Of a DNA stretch of 64,000 nucleotides, positions 22,801 through 35,300 are shown one piece after another. Made by a program: the position numbers and the translations under genes. Position 1 is the first letter of the stretch, and every line of letters begins with the position of its first letter. This stretch comes from Liolophura sinensis (taxonomy: Eukaryota > Mollusca > Polyplacophora > Chitonida > Chitonidae). Under the pieces are notes generated by a model. It saw only the letters and a list, made by a program, of their open reading frames with translations, did no database searches and had not been told where the DNA came from. Location: the NCBI RefSeq assembly GCF_032854445.1, contig NC_088300.1, forward strand, positions 36,437,608 through 36,501,607, written 5' to 3'.

Positions 22801-25800
22801 GCTGTATTCTATGTTTGTATCCTTTATTTAAAAGTGGAATATTTGTAGGTTACTGCAAGAGTTGTCTCCCATGTAGTTGAGCATAATGACATGTGAACGG
22901 GAATCTTTCATGAAGTACTGCAAAGCCACAATGTTGTTTCTTGTTAATTTGGTTATTTTGGAATTGTGGTTTCGTCTGTACCTCTATCTGAAATGCTGGG
23001 CTTGTATATGTATGTGGAAATATGGCACAAGTTATAAAACACCAGTCACTGTGTCACTTCAGTAGTCCTTCATTTTAATTCTAAAATGTGAATTGTTTTC
23101 CTTTACTGTCTTCCCCAGTCATTCATTCAATGCTGACTATGTTTCAAGCTACTGTGTTAAATGTTGCATTCAACTCCCACAACAAATCTCTTCTCACAAT
23201 TATGATGTCAAACAATGTAAGTATATTTTTCAGTAACTGAGATTTGTAGGTGTGTATAAGTCATAAGGTTTGTCATCTATGGGAAGTGGTTTCCCCATAG
23301 CTCTGTCCAGTTTTCTTGGCCCATATACATATATCTACATGTAACTGACATCAGAGATGTTAAACATTCTTGAGTATGACATAACAGCAATCAAACAAAA
23401 TATATTAAATGCATAAAACATGTTTGGTGGAAGGTCACACACGGAAAAGGAGCACCTGCTCCAGTTGAAGACCCCTACTTCAGCTGCACTCCACAGCGGC
23501 TTCAGAGGCACTTCCAACAAGCTTAGAGTGCTCCTTACTAAGCCCCAGTGTTTACAAAACGCTTCCCATGCAGTAGAGGCACTTCAAAAACTTGAACAAT
23601 TTTTTTGCTACCATACAGCCCAGTAAGAGGGGCTTCAGGGGGCACTTACCAAACTTAGACAATTTTTGTACTTTTGTTCAGCCAGTAGGAGGGGCTTCAG
23701 AGGCGCTTCTGAAACTTAGATGATTTTTCAGCCACCATGGCTTCTGAAACTCAGACGATTTTTCAGCCGTCAGAGGCACTTCACAAACTTTTACTGCTGA
23801 GCAGCCTAGTCGGAGGGGCTTCAGAGGCGCTCTACAAACTTGGACAGTTTTTCTACTGCAAAATGTGTGGCCTTAATCTGGTCTGTATTGAATAGAGCCG
23901 ACATTCAATTAATGACTATTTCCATGACAAAGCCATTCCAACAATTATACTAAAAACAGCATACATGTATATACAACATTTCACTGTACCACTTGTCCAT
24001 GAAATGTGAAAAAACCTGATAATTTTAAAATGAAGAAAACCATACTCTATTTAAAATGTTGGGGCCCACTACCTTGGACATGAAATCGATAGAATAGCAT
24101 AACTGTGCAATTTCTCTGCAAACGAGCAGTCACTCTACACAGGTTAAAACCTTGTCCTGCACCTTTCATGATGGTGACCATATTTTAAAAGAAATGTGAA
24201 CAGAAAGTTCCAGAACTTGAAAACAAAATTGGTAAAGAAAACAATGGAAAGTCAGAAGCTACATGCTACTCCAGGTGTGCTTTTTGTGTGCTCCATACAG
24301 GTTTCCTGTGTGCTCCAGGGGGATTTGCAGTGTGCTGCATAACAGTAGCTTGATGGTGCTCCTAAGGTGCTTCCTGAAGCAGCATTTTCATTTTTTGGAC
24401 ATGCTTGTGGGGCGCTTCTTTATGTCTCAGTGTTTGGAGGGGTCAGATTTGGGCGCTTCAAAGGCGCTTCTACTGAAGTGCTCTTGAAATGAGCACTTCA
24501 TAGGCACTAGATTAGCACTTCACGTGGGGGCTTCAGGAGCTCGTCACAGATACTTCGGAGGCGCCCCTTTTGGAGCTGGGATGGTAACGGATACAAATTT
24601 TTTCCTCAGTGAAAGTTCTGGATCTGGATTTGGATTTATGTACAAATCTACATGTATTTTTGATATCAGTCAGATTATTAATGTTGTTGCATTCAAAATT
24701 GCTGCTATCCTGTTATCATAAATTTGGCAGATATCATCTTATTAGCAGCCTCTTCAGTACCTTGTTCTCTGTTACAGTTTGTAGAAATCAAAGGCAATGT
24801 GTTCCGGCGTATGGACAAGAACAACCTATTCCAGCTGTCCTGTAGTGATGCCAAAGAGAGGTTCTTCCTCTTCATTCTACTTTTCCTGGTGTTCATTCGC
24901 AACATGAAAGAATTTGATTGGAGCACAGGTATAAGATTTTTCATAGTGTTTTTTTTTTAACCTGTGACGTGCTGGATGTAAATGTGGGGATACAGTATAA
25001 ATGGGAATTGAGGGTCATTGCTTAGCCATCAAATGGGTTCTTCCAATTTGACCACCATCACTGGTGAACATTCTTGTGTATGACCTTGAACACCAATTAA
25101 TCCAATAAGTAAATAAATCCAGTCAGCAAATTTATCAGATATTTTTTGACTCTGTTTGCCTCATAAACCTGACCACTATTTCGTTGGTGAAGTATTGTGC
25201 AGCAGTGAAGAACATATCAGTCGAATATGTTATGAGAATAATTAATGTTGTGTATGATTATACTTAGAGCACCTGTGGGTACTACTGCCAGATGCTGTAA
25301 TTGTCCTGATGGCTGAATTCTTCGTGGATTGGTTTAAACATGCCTTCGTCACAAAGTTCAATGAAATCAGTTCAGATGTAAGTACCAATGATGCACAGTA
25401 CAGCTGGCCTAGGGATCATGCAGCGATCTTCAACTTAACTCCAGAATTCAAATCACTTCAAAATTGGTATTTCTGATGAAATGAAGAATGTAAATCCTAG
25501 GCAAGTTATTGTACAACGCATTTCGGCTAAAATAACAGAAAGTAAAATACCAAACAAGATCGCTTCAAGAACGTACACCCATTGTGGTCGGATGATCCGT
25601 GTATAATATGCCCACGCCGACCCTGGCCGATCCCTGATCAAACATGCTGTCATCCTACCATTCGCATAGTGTCCGCGTAGGGTGGGCCCATGGTCTTCCG
25701 ACAGTCCTGTCACCGCCTATCATTTTACGACATTCATTCACTTGCAAGTTTGATGTAACGACATCAGACATATACTGTAGGCCTTGTGTTATTTAAATTG

Positions 25801-28800
25801 TTAAAATGAAAGCTATAAAGCGATTTTCTCTATAAATTTTTAGAACTTTATGACTGGTTTTGAACATAACACGTGCACAAACGACGCTGATATTTCATGA
25901 ACGGTAATTATTTGGGCTAAGTAACAGCAAAAATTGGACTGGAATTGTGCTAATAGATTTCTTTTTGCTGGTACCAAAAATCTTTTTTCTTTTTTACTTT
26001 CTTTTGTGTATTTTCATAATTTATACATGGATATGTAGAAGAATATTCTCAAAATATGTAAATATTTTCTAGTGTGCCATATTTAGGAGACGTATATATA
26101 TATTTATCCTGCATCAGACAAAATACGCCGTTTTTTTTAGTGGACAACAATGGTCACATGGGATAGAGATATATTCTCGAATAATATTACGTATTCACAA
26201 TGTCAAATGTGTCTGCTGAGCAGGTTGTCTCCCTTTGTTGGGTTGTGAATACAATGGTCACGTCACTGATGCGATTCACCTATACGTCGGTCTTCTGCAC
26301 TGAATTACTGGGTCCTTGCAGGATAAATTCATGATAATATGATTGTGCTCATTGTGTGCAAACTTAAAATAAACACATTTTTGTGTTTATAAAAATTAAT
26401 AAACGATAGAATTGATAATTGTGAAATTAGGGATACAATTTAAGGACTCGAGATTAAAAGGAAAACATTAACATGCTAACCCTTTTACACATGTCAGTGG
26501 TTTGAATTTTATACATTGTAGGCCTTGTGTGATATACAGATATGACACATTACATATACATTTTCAATAGAGTTTTTTAAGTGTATATAAGCACCTTGGC
26601 TGACACACATCACACAATAAAGTCAAATGTTCTTGGGTAATTTTGTCTCCAACATGAAACTTTGATAAATTTACTGAAAAGCCAAAGAACTTGAATCCGT
26701 TTAGAAATTCTTAGACACGGCCACAATTTCATGGAGCCGTCATGTACAGTGCAGATTTCAGAGAAAGCAATGTCTCGTGAAGACAGTATATTTGTTGGTA
26801 CATAACTCTGCCATAAATGCCTCTAAGTAGGCTTGTTTAATAATTTAGTGAAGTAATTTACTGTAAATCTTCAACCTTTTCAACCACTTAAGCACATTTT
26901 TTTAATTGCACACAAATGTCAACCTTCCAGATAAAACCAGTGAGTGTATATGTATAGTTTACTCTTAGGCAGCACATTTCATTACATCAGGTAATACATG
27001 TTACAGTGCAACAACAACATGCTTATGAAAGTTTGGGTTTGTGTAATGTCAAAACATTTTCAGAAATAAATTTTAAATGTGTTTCTTTCAACTTATCGTT
27101 ATGGGTTGTAATTTACAGTTACTTCTCTATAATTATGCTCAAGTCCATGCATACTTCCTCTTGTAATCTTGACTTTGAATCAGGTAAATTGATCGTATTT
27201 GCTCATATAGAATATGTCTGGTTAATCTTTGTCTATGCTACAGTGTTGTTTTTACTGCATTAACACAATATTATGTTTTTCATGGTACACAATTTTGAGA
27301 CATTAAACATTTGTTGCAGGTTTACCATGATTTCACTGTCAGCTTGGCATATGACATGTCCATTAGCAGACAGAAATATGTAAGTTGCTTTCCTTTACAC
27401 GATTTCTGATTTTATTTTTTTTTACACAAATTCTTACAGAAATGTCGAAAATGTTTCAAGATAAGAAATTGTTAAACTGTTAAATATTAGCTATGATGTT
27501 ATTGTGTGTCCCACCAACTATATGCACTGCTTATGTGTAATCCAGCATTTGGGGTCTTACGTTCACAATATGTGTTGGGCCTTGTATATTAGCCATGGAG
27601 TACAGTAGATTCCTGCACGCTAAATATCTTAAAATATCTAGTTGATCCCTGGACAAAATTTCCTGAAGTTAAACATTGAATTTTGCGCAGCAGTTTGATG
27701 AGGCTACATTTTTTAAAACTTTATCAAATCAGGAAGATAAAATGAATACTTATTTGATCTAAGCTTGTCCTCGAATGATGAGATATTATCATGGTTTAAG
27801 TGATCAAGTTTGGTTTGCTAGAGAAGGATAGTGGTAACCTAACTTACAAGTTCGTTTTCAGATACAGTCTGTTAGTTTGTACCATTTAACTTGCCAGCCT
27901 ACATGTATTTCTATTTTCCTCACTGGTGTCTGTTTTTTCACATAGGCATTCACAGACCACTCTGACCTTGTCTCCAGGCGAATGACTTTCACCCCATTAC
28001 CACTGGCCTGCCTTGTCATCCACATTGTCTCCAAATCCGTGAAAGTCTCCGGGTGGGTGGGAGTGGCCATCTTTGTTGTAGGCTATTTCTGGTAAGTTTG
28101 CCTGTCCTGTGTTAGATTCATCTTGCTCTTAAAGGAAAACGTATCCGATGGTTGTGATTAGAGGATCCAGTTGTCATGAGCCCCAAAGCAGTTTTGCTTT
28201 ACCACACCTTCATATTTTGAATTCTATTTCACTGCTGTAAATGAGTGCGTATTTTCATGCACAATCAAGCTATTTTTTTATTGCCTTACTTATACAGGTA
28301 TGTGTCATTTAATCAGAAATCTCATGTCATTTTGTCACATATTTAGGTTATATGTGGCCTGGAATATTGTTCAGCTAAAAACATAACACTAAAGCACTGA
28401 CTCACCCGTATCCAATCCATCTCTCTCTAGTTCATGTGGAACATAAAGCCAGTTGTCAGGTATATGTACCTTCTGATTGACTGTGCTTTTTCTTCCACAA
28501 ACACACCTGATTGCTGTCGTAACTTAAAGGAAAAGAAGAAAATGTAGAAATGAAGCTAATATGAAAAGGCATTTATAATCTGAATTGTAATAATATTTAT
28601 GAACATATCAAAAATGTAAAATACAAATACCCACCATACAGAAATTATTTTTTGATATCTTTTTCTCAAGAAAAATCTTAAAGAACGAGTAACCACATTT
28701 ACAACTAACTTTTCAAACTCATCAGAACTTTATGTAACTTTTATGTTTTCTCATTTAAAGCAAACTAAAACTCAAAGATGCTTGACTGCAGCATTAAACA

Positions 28801-29493
28801 CCAATCAAATAAATAAATAAATGAAATTTGGTGATGGATACATGTGAGTGTGGCAGTCTTGCTGTGAAATAGTTCAAAAAGTTCATCTGTATTAAATAAT
28901 AAATATTTCTGTTCCATTTCATATACAGCTTGATCACACTGAAGTTATTAACAAGCATCATAATCCTGGGAAGGGCTTGTGAACTGATACGACAACACAA
29001 AGCGGCCACAAAGAGCGCTAAAGAGGAACTGGTCAACAGTTCTGTCATGTCTGACAAGACCACAATTCCCAGAAGTAAAAGTTTCTCCCAGCCCTCTGGT
29101 GTCTCCGCCATGGACATTGTCAGCCGTAAAAGTGAGAATAAATTCAATGTGGAGCACCAGCCTTCCATAAACTCTCAGATGCTGTTTTCTAACAGTACGG
29201 TCAGTATCGACAGCATCGCTCTCAACGAGGAGGTCTCAGAGAGGTCTGTGAAGGCAGGCTCTCAGAACAGGTTTGAGGCCACAGACCCATTTGGCCCCCC
29301 AGATACCCAAGAGGGAGCCAGTTTACCAGCCAAGCTGAACTCTGGTTTTCCTGATGTCAGCGCTGCTGGATTTAAAAAAATCAGTCGGACAGTTTCACTG
29401 CCATCACAGAGTATCCCCGTTGTTATCAAAGAGCAGGAAGGAGAGGATTCGCCGAAGCTTCCAGCATCAGTGAGGAGTGAAAACGATTTCTGA
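16801..29493 (+). CDS. TAPT1: TAPT1 family multi-pass membrane protein (11 exons)
   Basis: Homologue of transmembrane anterior posterior transformation protein 1 (Tapt1/DUF747 family), a conserved multi-pass membrane protein linked in vertebrates to skeletal patterning and the ciliary base, and in yeast (EMP65) to ER protein folding. Exons: 16801-16879, 18901-19037, 20803-20927, 21663-21825, 22681-22816, 23119-23216, 24778-24928, 25268-25377, 27320-27379, 27946-28091, 28929-29493. All are GT-AG with matching phases; 1,770 nt encode 589 residues plus TGA (the human protein is about 567). Hallmarks in order: AELSRGYLLERDEAKYTEKRERVY (about 36-60, in two parts here), hydrophobic segments near 73-107, VDTSMMYHIVRGQAVIKLY near 145-165, SSFGQDILDTLFWTATEP, NVAFNSHNKSLLTIMMSNN (exon 6), VEIKGNVFRRMDKNNLFQ (exon 7), and hydrophobic stretches in exons 8, 10 and 11. 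The tail after about residue 430 is polar and Ser-rich. The start at 16801 has a good context (AAGATGG); an in-frame ATG at 16717 is possible. The N-terminus (26 codons in exon 1) is shorter than in vertebrates. Confidence 0.95.
17197..17413 (-). mobile_element. SINE with internal deletion and 11-bp TSD
   Basis: Reverse copy in TAPT1 intron 1. It is nearly full length but lacks about 45 bp between the B-box region and the head (CTGGACTT joins directly to ACGCTGCGCTAGC). Duplications AGCATGTTTGA at 17186-17196 and 17414-17424. Confidence 0.92.
18709..18750. repeat. Perfect 18-bp inverted repeat with 6-nt loop
   Basis: In TAPT1 intron 1. GGCACATTCTGTGCTTGC, loop AAGTAA, then its exact reverse complement. 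Complementarity stops at both ends of the stem. Confidence 0.9.
21614..21634. repeat. (ATA)7 microsatellite
   Basis: Seven ATA/AAT units just before TAPT1 exon 4, about 30 bp upstream of its 3' splice site. Confidence 0.9.
21991..22252 (-). mobile_element. tRNA-derived SINE, full length, with 13-bp TSD
   Basis: Reverse copy in TAPT1 intron 4, from the TTTATTTATTTGATTGG tail to the CTGAGCCACGGAGGCCC head. Perfect duplications CACTGTGGTAATA at 21978-21990 and 22253-22265. Confidence 0.94.
23290..23400 (+). mobile_element. Decayed SINE-like 3' end
   Basis: TAPT1 intron 6. CCCATAGCTCTGTCCAGTTT, then TTAAACATTCTTGAGTATG and CAATCAAACAAAATA follow the SINE 3' order with many changes. Confidence 0.5.
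23450..23870. repeat. Degenerate tandem repeat, GGCTTCAGAGGCGCTTC type
   Basis: TAPT1 intron 6. About six irregular units of roughly 50-75 bp, each with (GAGG)GGCTTCAGAGGC(G/A)CTTC, an A/C-rich AAACTTAGA and a T-run followed by CAGCC. Scattered related motifs (GGCGCTTC, AGCACTTCA) recur at about 24400-24570. Confidence 0.65.
25460..25760. other. GC/CpG-rich insert in TAPT1 intron 8
   Basis: A segment noticeably richer in GC and CpG than the surrounding intron (for example CCCACGCCGACCCTGGCCGA). No exon, terminal repeat or known element recognised. It may be a young mobile-element fragment. Confidence 0.35.
28770..28822 (+). mobile_element. SINE tail remnant
   Basis: GCATTAAACACCAATCAAAT followed by AAATAAATAAATG, just upstream of the last TAPT1 exon. 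Only the 3' domain survives. Confidence 0.55.
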
Positions 29494-32055
29494 AACGTCC
29501 AAGTCTGAAACACCTTTATAGGATCTACTGTGAAAATGTTTGAAGACATGCTTTTGAAGAATGTGATTAATAAACAACTGAACAGGGTGCAATTGATAGG
29601 GTTTTTTTTTAAAAAAACAGCTCCCAACCCTTAAAACATTACATGCAGAATGCTTCATCCAGGGAATAATTAGTTATTCTGTGATATTGACTGAAACATA
29701 GGATCAGGTCAAAACTTTTGGCAAACAAAGTGTAAAACACTTGAGTGAGTTCTGGTATGCTAATATTGGGATAATGTGTGAAGTTGAAGTTTTATAGAGA
29801 GTATAAAACCAATTAACTGTCACAGCACACATTGACGGATAGTGTGTGTATGTGGCCATGCAGTGTGGAAGCGTGGTAAGGTCCAGTCCTTAGATGAAAC
29901 ACACACTCAGCTACATGCACCATCTACCTAGGAAGCAACTTGATTATTGGAAATTGGCGTGTCTTTTGCAGAGTGTAGTAAGACCATACAGCAAAGAATA
30001 AGATGGTTGTGATTTAGCATTGATGTAAGCAGACTTACACACATGACTAGTGTGCATTTTCAAAGACCTGTTAACTAAACTTGAAAAAGCATTTCCATAA
30101 TTTCTGAAATAGAAGGTTCTGCTTATAAAAAATGTAATCGCCTTTTCAAAACAAAAAAAGATCCTGTCTTTAGCATGGTCACTATCTTGTCTTGTGTGTG
30201 TGAAATGTACAGTTCAAGCCGAAATATGTGATATCCATTAAATTGTATGTGTAAATCCATAACTAGTGTCCTGTTGGTGTACATTTCTTTTAAGTAAGGC
30301 AAAAGTATGGTGACAGGAGGATGGCCTGTTATGCAATGTGTTGGATAACAATCTAGTTCAGTAAATGCAGTCTGTAACTGTAAATATGAGCTTCGAGCTT
30401 CAAGCTTCAACCAGCAGTATGTGGATGGGTGAAAATATCCTGTGACAACCTACATTAGTAAGAGATGTAGATGTATTTAAAGATGTGGAATATTTTACAA
30501 CAGAATTTTTTCATTGCAAATAAATTGCTTCTAAAAACATGTTTGGAAACGTTATAAAAATAGAGCTGCTTAATAGATGTTTTGTAAAGCACTGTGCACT
30601 GCGGGTACTGTAGTGCTTGTGTGTAAAATTACAATAGAAAACACTAACTTAGAAGTATAATCATGTGTTAAAGTGCACACGTTTTTAAAATGATAGAAAT
30701 GGTCATGGTGAAGTGAAGTATAGCATATGTGTATTGCAGTGAAGGTTATATGTTCATGTTGATGGTTAAGGGCTGTTACAAGCATAATGCAGGTAGCTTG
30801 GAACATCCATACTTGCCACGCTGCTGTGTTAAATATATTAATGAAAATCATGCTGATTACAACCAAAATGTACATACATGCACGTTGTACTGTTATTGTT
30901 TTTTTGTGTCATATTTGTATGAATTAAGATTGATAAGGGCTTCAAATTTGTGAATTGATAAGCTTAACCAAACAAGCAAATGTATTTTTTTCCCTAAAAC
31001 ATCAAATTCTGTAGATTAAAAAGGTGGAGGAAGTGGAGTGATTTTGTTTCAGATTTTCTTGAAAAGCCTTGAAATTTGCCATTTTTGTTCTGTGTATGTT
31101 TAACATTTATTTACATCATGAATTATGCAATGTTTCCGATCATGTGCATGATCTACATGTAGCCATTGATGTACTGGTTTTGATTAAAGACTTTGGTTAT
31201 ACAGTACAACTTCATATTTCTGTAAAAAAAAAAACCCTTCTAATCTGAAGCTGCCTAACTGAAGCATTGAGATACAAAGGTGAAATTTCATGTCTGAAGC
31301 AAGATTTCAGATCCAAAAATTCTACACGTTTTGTAACGAGAAATCCTGTGTATATTAATCTGTCGAAATGTTGCCTTTGTATCTCAAAATGTCCATGGTT
31401 GGAAAAATCATGTGTACAGTTACATGGTAACATTATAGTGTGCTGAAGTTTAGACTTGAAAGTAATACTTTGTGTGTTTGTTGTGTTAATTTTTGTAACT
31501 CTTTGTGGAAGAGGAAAACATGTGGCCCATTGAAAAAGCCACACATACTGTGCAATATGGTACTTTTTACATAAAGCAGAGGTGCCACAGTTCCTTGGGA
31601 TCCTTAAAAAGTTCTTGAAAAGGTTTTCAAAATCCTTCAGGATGGGAGGTTGAGGGATTAAGTCCTTGAAAGTACTTGACTTTTCTGGGTTAAACATCAG
31701 ACTGCATGAAATGCACCAGTAGCTCCCAAAATAATATTCACGAATCTCTATTTGAAGATTTATCCATGAACAGAAAGTGCTGGAAAAAAATAGGACATAA
31801 GGTCCTTAAAAAACACTTTTCTTTCACCAGATAAAGGCAAGCATTGTTAATAGCACTGAGTGGCTGTCATTGGAGATTGGGGATCCCAATGGCTGGAGTC
31901 TGTTGCTTTTTCACTGAATTGTATGTACATATATGTAACAAACAGTGTGACGTAAGGCATTTCATATCACATAGCAACCAATAAATTATTCTGTGCGTCA
32001 TTATGTATCATGCATCAAAAAAAAAGAGGAAATTTTAGGCTTTTAAATGGATATT
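29494..32055. other. TAPT1 3' UTR and flank, no further gene
   Basis: AT-rich. Several AATAAA-like signals on the + strand make the TAPT1 3' end ambiguous. A minus-strand open stretch (31212-31697) shows no recognisable protein and is not called. Confidence 0.4.
29569..29574 (+). terminator. Candidate TAPT1 polyadenylation signal
   Basis: AATAAA in GATTAATAAACAACTG, 76 bp after the TAPT1 stop codon. A second candidate is near 30515 (GCAAATAAATTGC). The real 3' end cannot be chosen from sequence alone. Confidence 0.35.
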
Positions 32056-32214
32056 TATTTATTTATTTGATCAGTGTTTTACGCTATACTCAAGAATGTT
32101 TCCATTATACAACGGTGGCTAGCATTGCGATGGAAGGAATCTGGGCAGAGCCCAGGGGAAGCCCACGACCATCCACAGCTTGCTGGCAGACCTTCCCACG
32201 TTCGGCCAGAGAGC
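32056..32214 (-). mobile_element. SINE, 5'-truncated, with 13-bp TSD
   Basis: Reverse copy carrying tail and 3' body, stopping at CGGCCAGAGAG before the B-box region. Perfect duplications TTAAATGGATATT at 32043-32055 and 32215-32227 show it inserted already truncated, as expected for target-primed reverse transcription. Confidence 0.92.
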
Positions 32215-32227
32215 TTAAATGGATATT

Positions 32228-35200
32228 AAGTATCTGCTTGCGGATAAGATATCTTTGCATAGTGGGTATGGCATTTCATTTACATTTGTAAGCTAGTATA
32301 CTCTGGGATTAAGATGAACTAATTAGAAAAAGTGTTCTAAATGCATTTTCCTTGCAAGAATATGAACTTCCAACATATCCACATGGTAGAGCTTGTTACA
32401 TGTCACTGACGAAAGGCAATTTTGGTAGCGAGTATGACTGATTTTACAGAGAGCTGAACATAAAAAACTGGCTGAACAAAATAGACTACAGTATACCGGA
32501 CACTGAATAAGCACTGTTTTTACCAGTTAGTACAGCACATTACTGTAATAGCTGTACAGACAATAAGAAGGATGCTATCGTCTCCTGTTCAGTGCATGTA
32601 GGAACAGAGCATTTATTGTAGCCATGTGAGTGATCAGTCGAATGTCTATACCAGTGATGTACTTTATTTTGGTTAAGGTATGAATGTGAAATGTATGAAA
32701 AAAAAAAAAAAAAACAAGTTTGAAATAAACTAAGTCATTTTTTATGTTTTTGTGTATGGTTTCATTTAATCACTTCAGGTGAGAAACTTTTGTCTGGTGT
32801 GTCTCATTGTAAAGTTTGTTATAAATTGTGGAGAATTATTCCTGACTTTCACTGGAATATACTGGGTTTATATTCACATGGAAATCGTATTGCCACTCAT
32901 ACACTATTAACAGCCTTCTTCTGTCCTGAGCTATCGACTCGTTTTCACCTGGATGTATTTATCTACTTTCTCTCTCACCGTGTGCAAAGAACTCACCATG
33001 GTAGAGATATGAAGTTATTTATGTGATTGTTGTTTTATCCATATTTCAATAATAATTTTTAAACAAATACTGTCGGGTTTTTGTGTGGTGGAAACCAGAG
33101 TACCCAGAGTTAAAGAGTGACCTTCAAGAGGTACCTTTACTTGACAAACCTGAAACTGGCTTATGTAGATATTTAATAAAAACTGTGGCTGTATTGTACA
33201 AGGTATGTGTACATGTGCTTGTATCAATACTTCCCTTCTGACTCGAAGTTTCGTACCATTATAAACTTTAAATAAAACTTGCTCATTTGGCTGACTTTTT
33301 CATGTTTGTGAAAAGACACTGATTGGTTCTCAACTTGGCTACCATAAACTTAAACTTGACTGGAAGAACATGAAAGCTGGCCATGGTGTCAGTACAAGAT
33401 GACCGAGGTATTTACTTGGGTTATAAAAGGGTGCCTAAGTACCAATAGCTCCTGTGTTGTCTGGCATGAAGTTCACCAGGGACTGCTTACCTTCTGCCAG
33501 TGTACTGGAACAGGATGGCAGTTTACCCATGAAAATGAGCACAAGTAATTTAAATGAAACTTTTGACACTGTACAGCTCATCCACTACAAAGTCTTCCCT
33601 CACCTGTATTACAAATTTCAGCATTTATGATTCCTCTCCATGAAGGAAACCCATCTGGTGCTTCAAAGAAAATTTTGAAGCATGGTTCGTCAGCTAACAG
33701 ATTCACCTTGCTCATTTACCTAATCAATTGATCAACAAAGGGCACGTGCTAAATTTCATTTATGGCACTTTCTTTTGCCTGTAGCAGCCCTAAACATAAG
33801 CGATACATATATCTTTAACAGCATAGCACTTATTAGGTATTAACAGTATTAACTCCAGGGCATTTAAATAAAATTTTACATTTTGACTTCATTAGTCAAA
33901 ACTTGTTTTGTGGTACCGGCCCTTGGTGCTTTCACTAGAAGAACTTTTTTCTGAAGTCAACAAGAGTCTTTGGGTGAAGTTTCAAAGGAATTTTTGAAGA
34001 AAAAAACCTTCTCAATCATGGAATCAGGGATGAAATCAGGAAAAAAACAGTCACAGTTAAGCACTTTGTAGCATTTATTTAGTTATATAATATTCTACAA
34101 AACAGTGTAACAAACCTTTAGTTGACAAGAGCTGAAACAGCTTAAACATGTAATACATACTTTATGTGTAAAAATATTGGCGTATGACAAAATAAAAAAA
34201 CATTATACAATGAAAATGAGTTCTTTTTGGTCCAATCCATAAGAGCACAAATAAGCGCCAAGTGTACAGTCATATGTGAGGTAAGTATAGATATCTTTCA
34301 AACGAAGTCGCTTTGAAGTCTCGAATACTACAATACATGTATATATAACAAAATGCAAAAGCAGTATTGCAGTATTGTTCACTGAAGCATGTTGACTGCA
34401 CATACATGTATATTATCCAGTGCAACACGCTCAATGCTGTCAACCAAACCAGTTTGCACAAGAAGCCCATCACATCCATTTCAGCACATGTAAATGTAAA
34501 AATATTTTACATTTGTTTCTTGTATTTTTAAACCAATATATCAAATCAATACTGTGATTTTTTTCAATTCAGTAAAAGATCATGATCAGATGTATTGAAT
34601 GGATCACATCATACAAAAAATAAGCGGAATTCCACATGGATCCTACTTGAAAGTGAGATTCACACGTTAGCCAGATAGCGAGTAACATTTATGATGATAT
34701 TTCACATTACAGTTATTGAAAAAGAATCTCACATTATATTGAGGACAATGTGGAATCCCGGGCTACAAGTCAGAACAAAATGGGAACTCAGTTAACTGTA
34801 ATTTGCTATACATATAGGTTGTTCAGGACATAATAATTATATGCGGATCCAGGGCGTCCAGAAAAGATTATTAATCTCTTCGAAAGTTTATAGGAAAATG
34901 TTATTTACACGAATTTTACTGTTTCATATTTATTACTCAGTTTTGGTGCCTTTTATCCTTGATAGCATGTGGTTGTGTCAAAAAAAAAAAAAACAAACTA
35001 TGCAATGAATGATCACTTATGATATTGCAATATATGAATTACAACGGATAAAATCGCGAATGAAGTAAAATACTGGCCAACATGAAACTGGTGGATCACA
35101 CTCCTCACAGTGCATGCACCGCTCCTTGCACTCACTTTACATCAATGTCAATACTAGCAAATTTTGTACTAAACAATGTCAAGATTGTCCAAAAGAAAAA

Positions 35201-35300
35201 AAATTAAAACCCATCTCAATGAGATGCATTCATTACTTTTTGTTAAATGTATGATTTTTACTGATGCAAGGGCATGCAGATCATTTGAATGATTGAGTCT
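32228..35300. other. No gene recognised
   Basis: AT-rich DNA with a 17-A run at about 32698-32714 and short A-runs near 34980-34993. No exon, element or repeat supported. Confidence 0.4.

Noticed and set aside
31212-31697. 161-codon minus-strand frame after TAPT1
   Set aside because: No recognisable protein, no splice partners, AT-driven composition.
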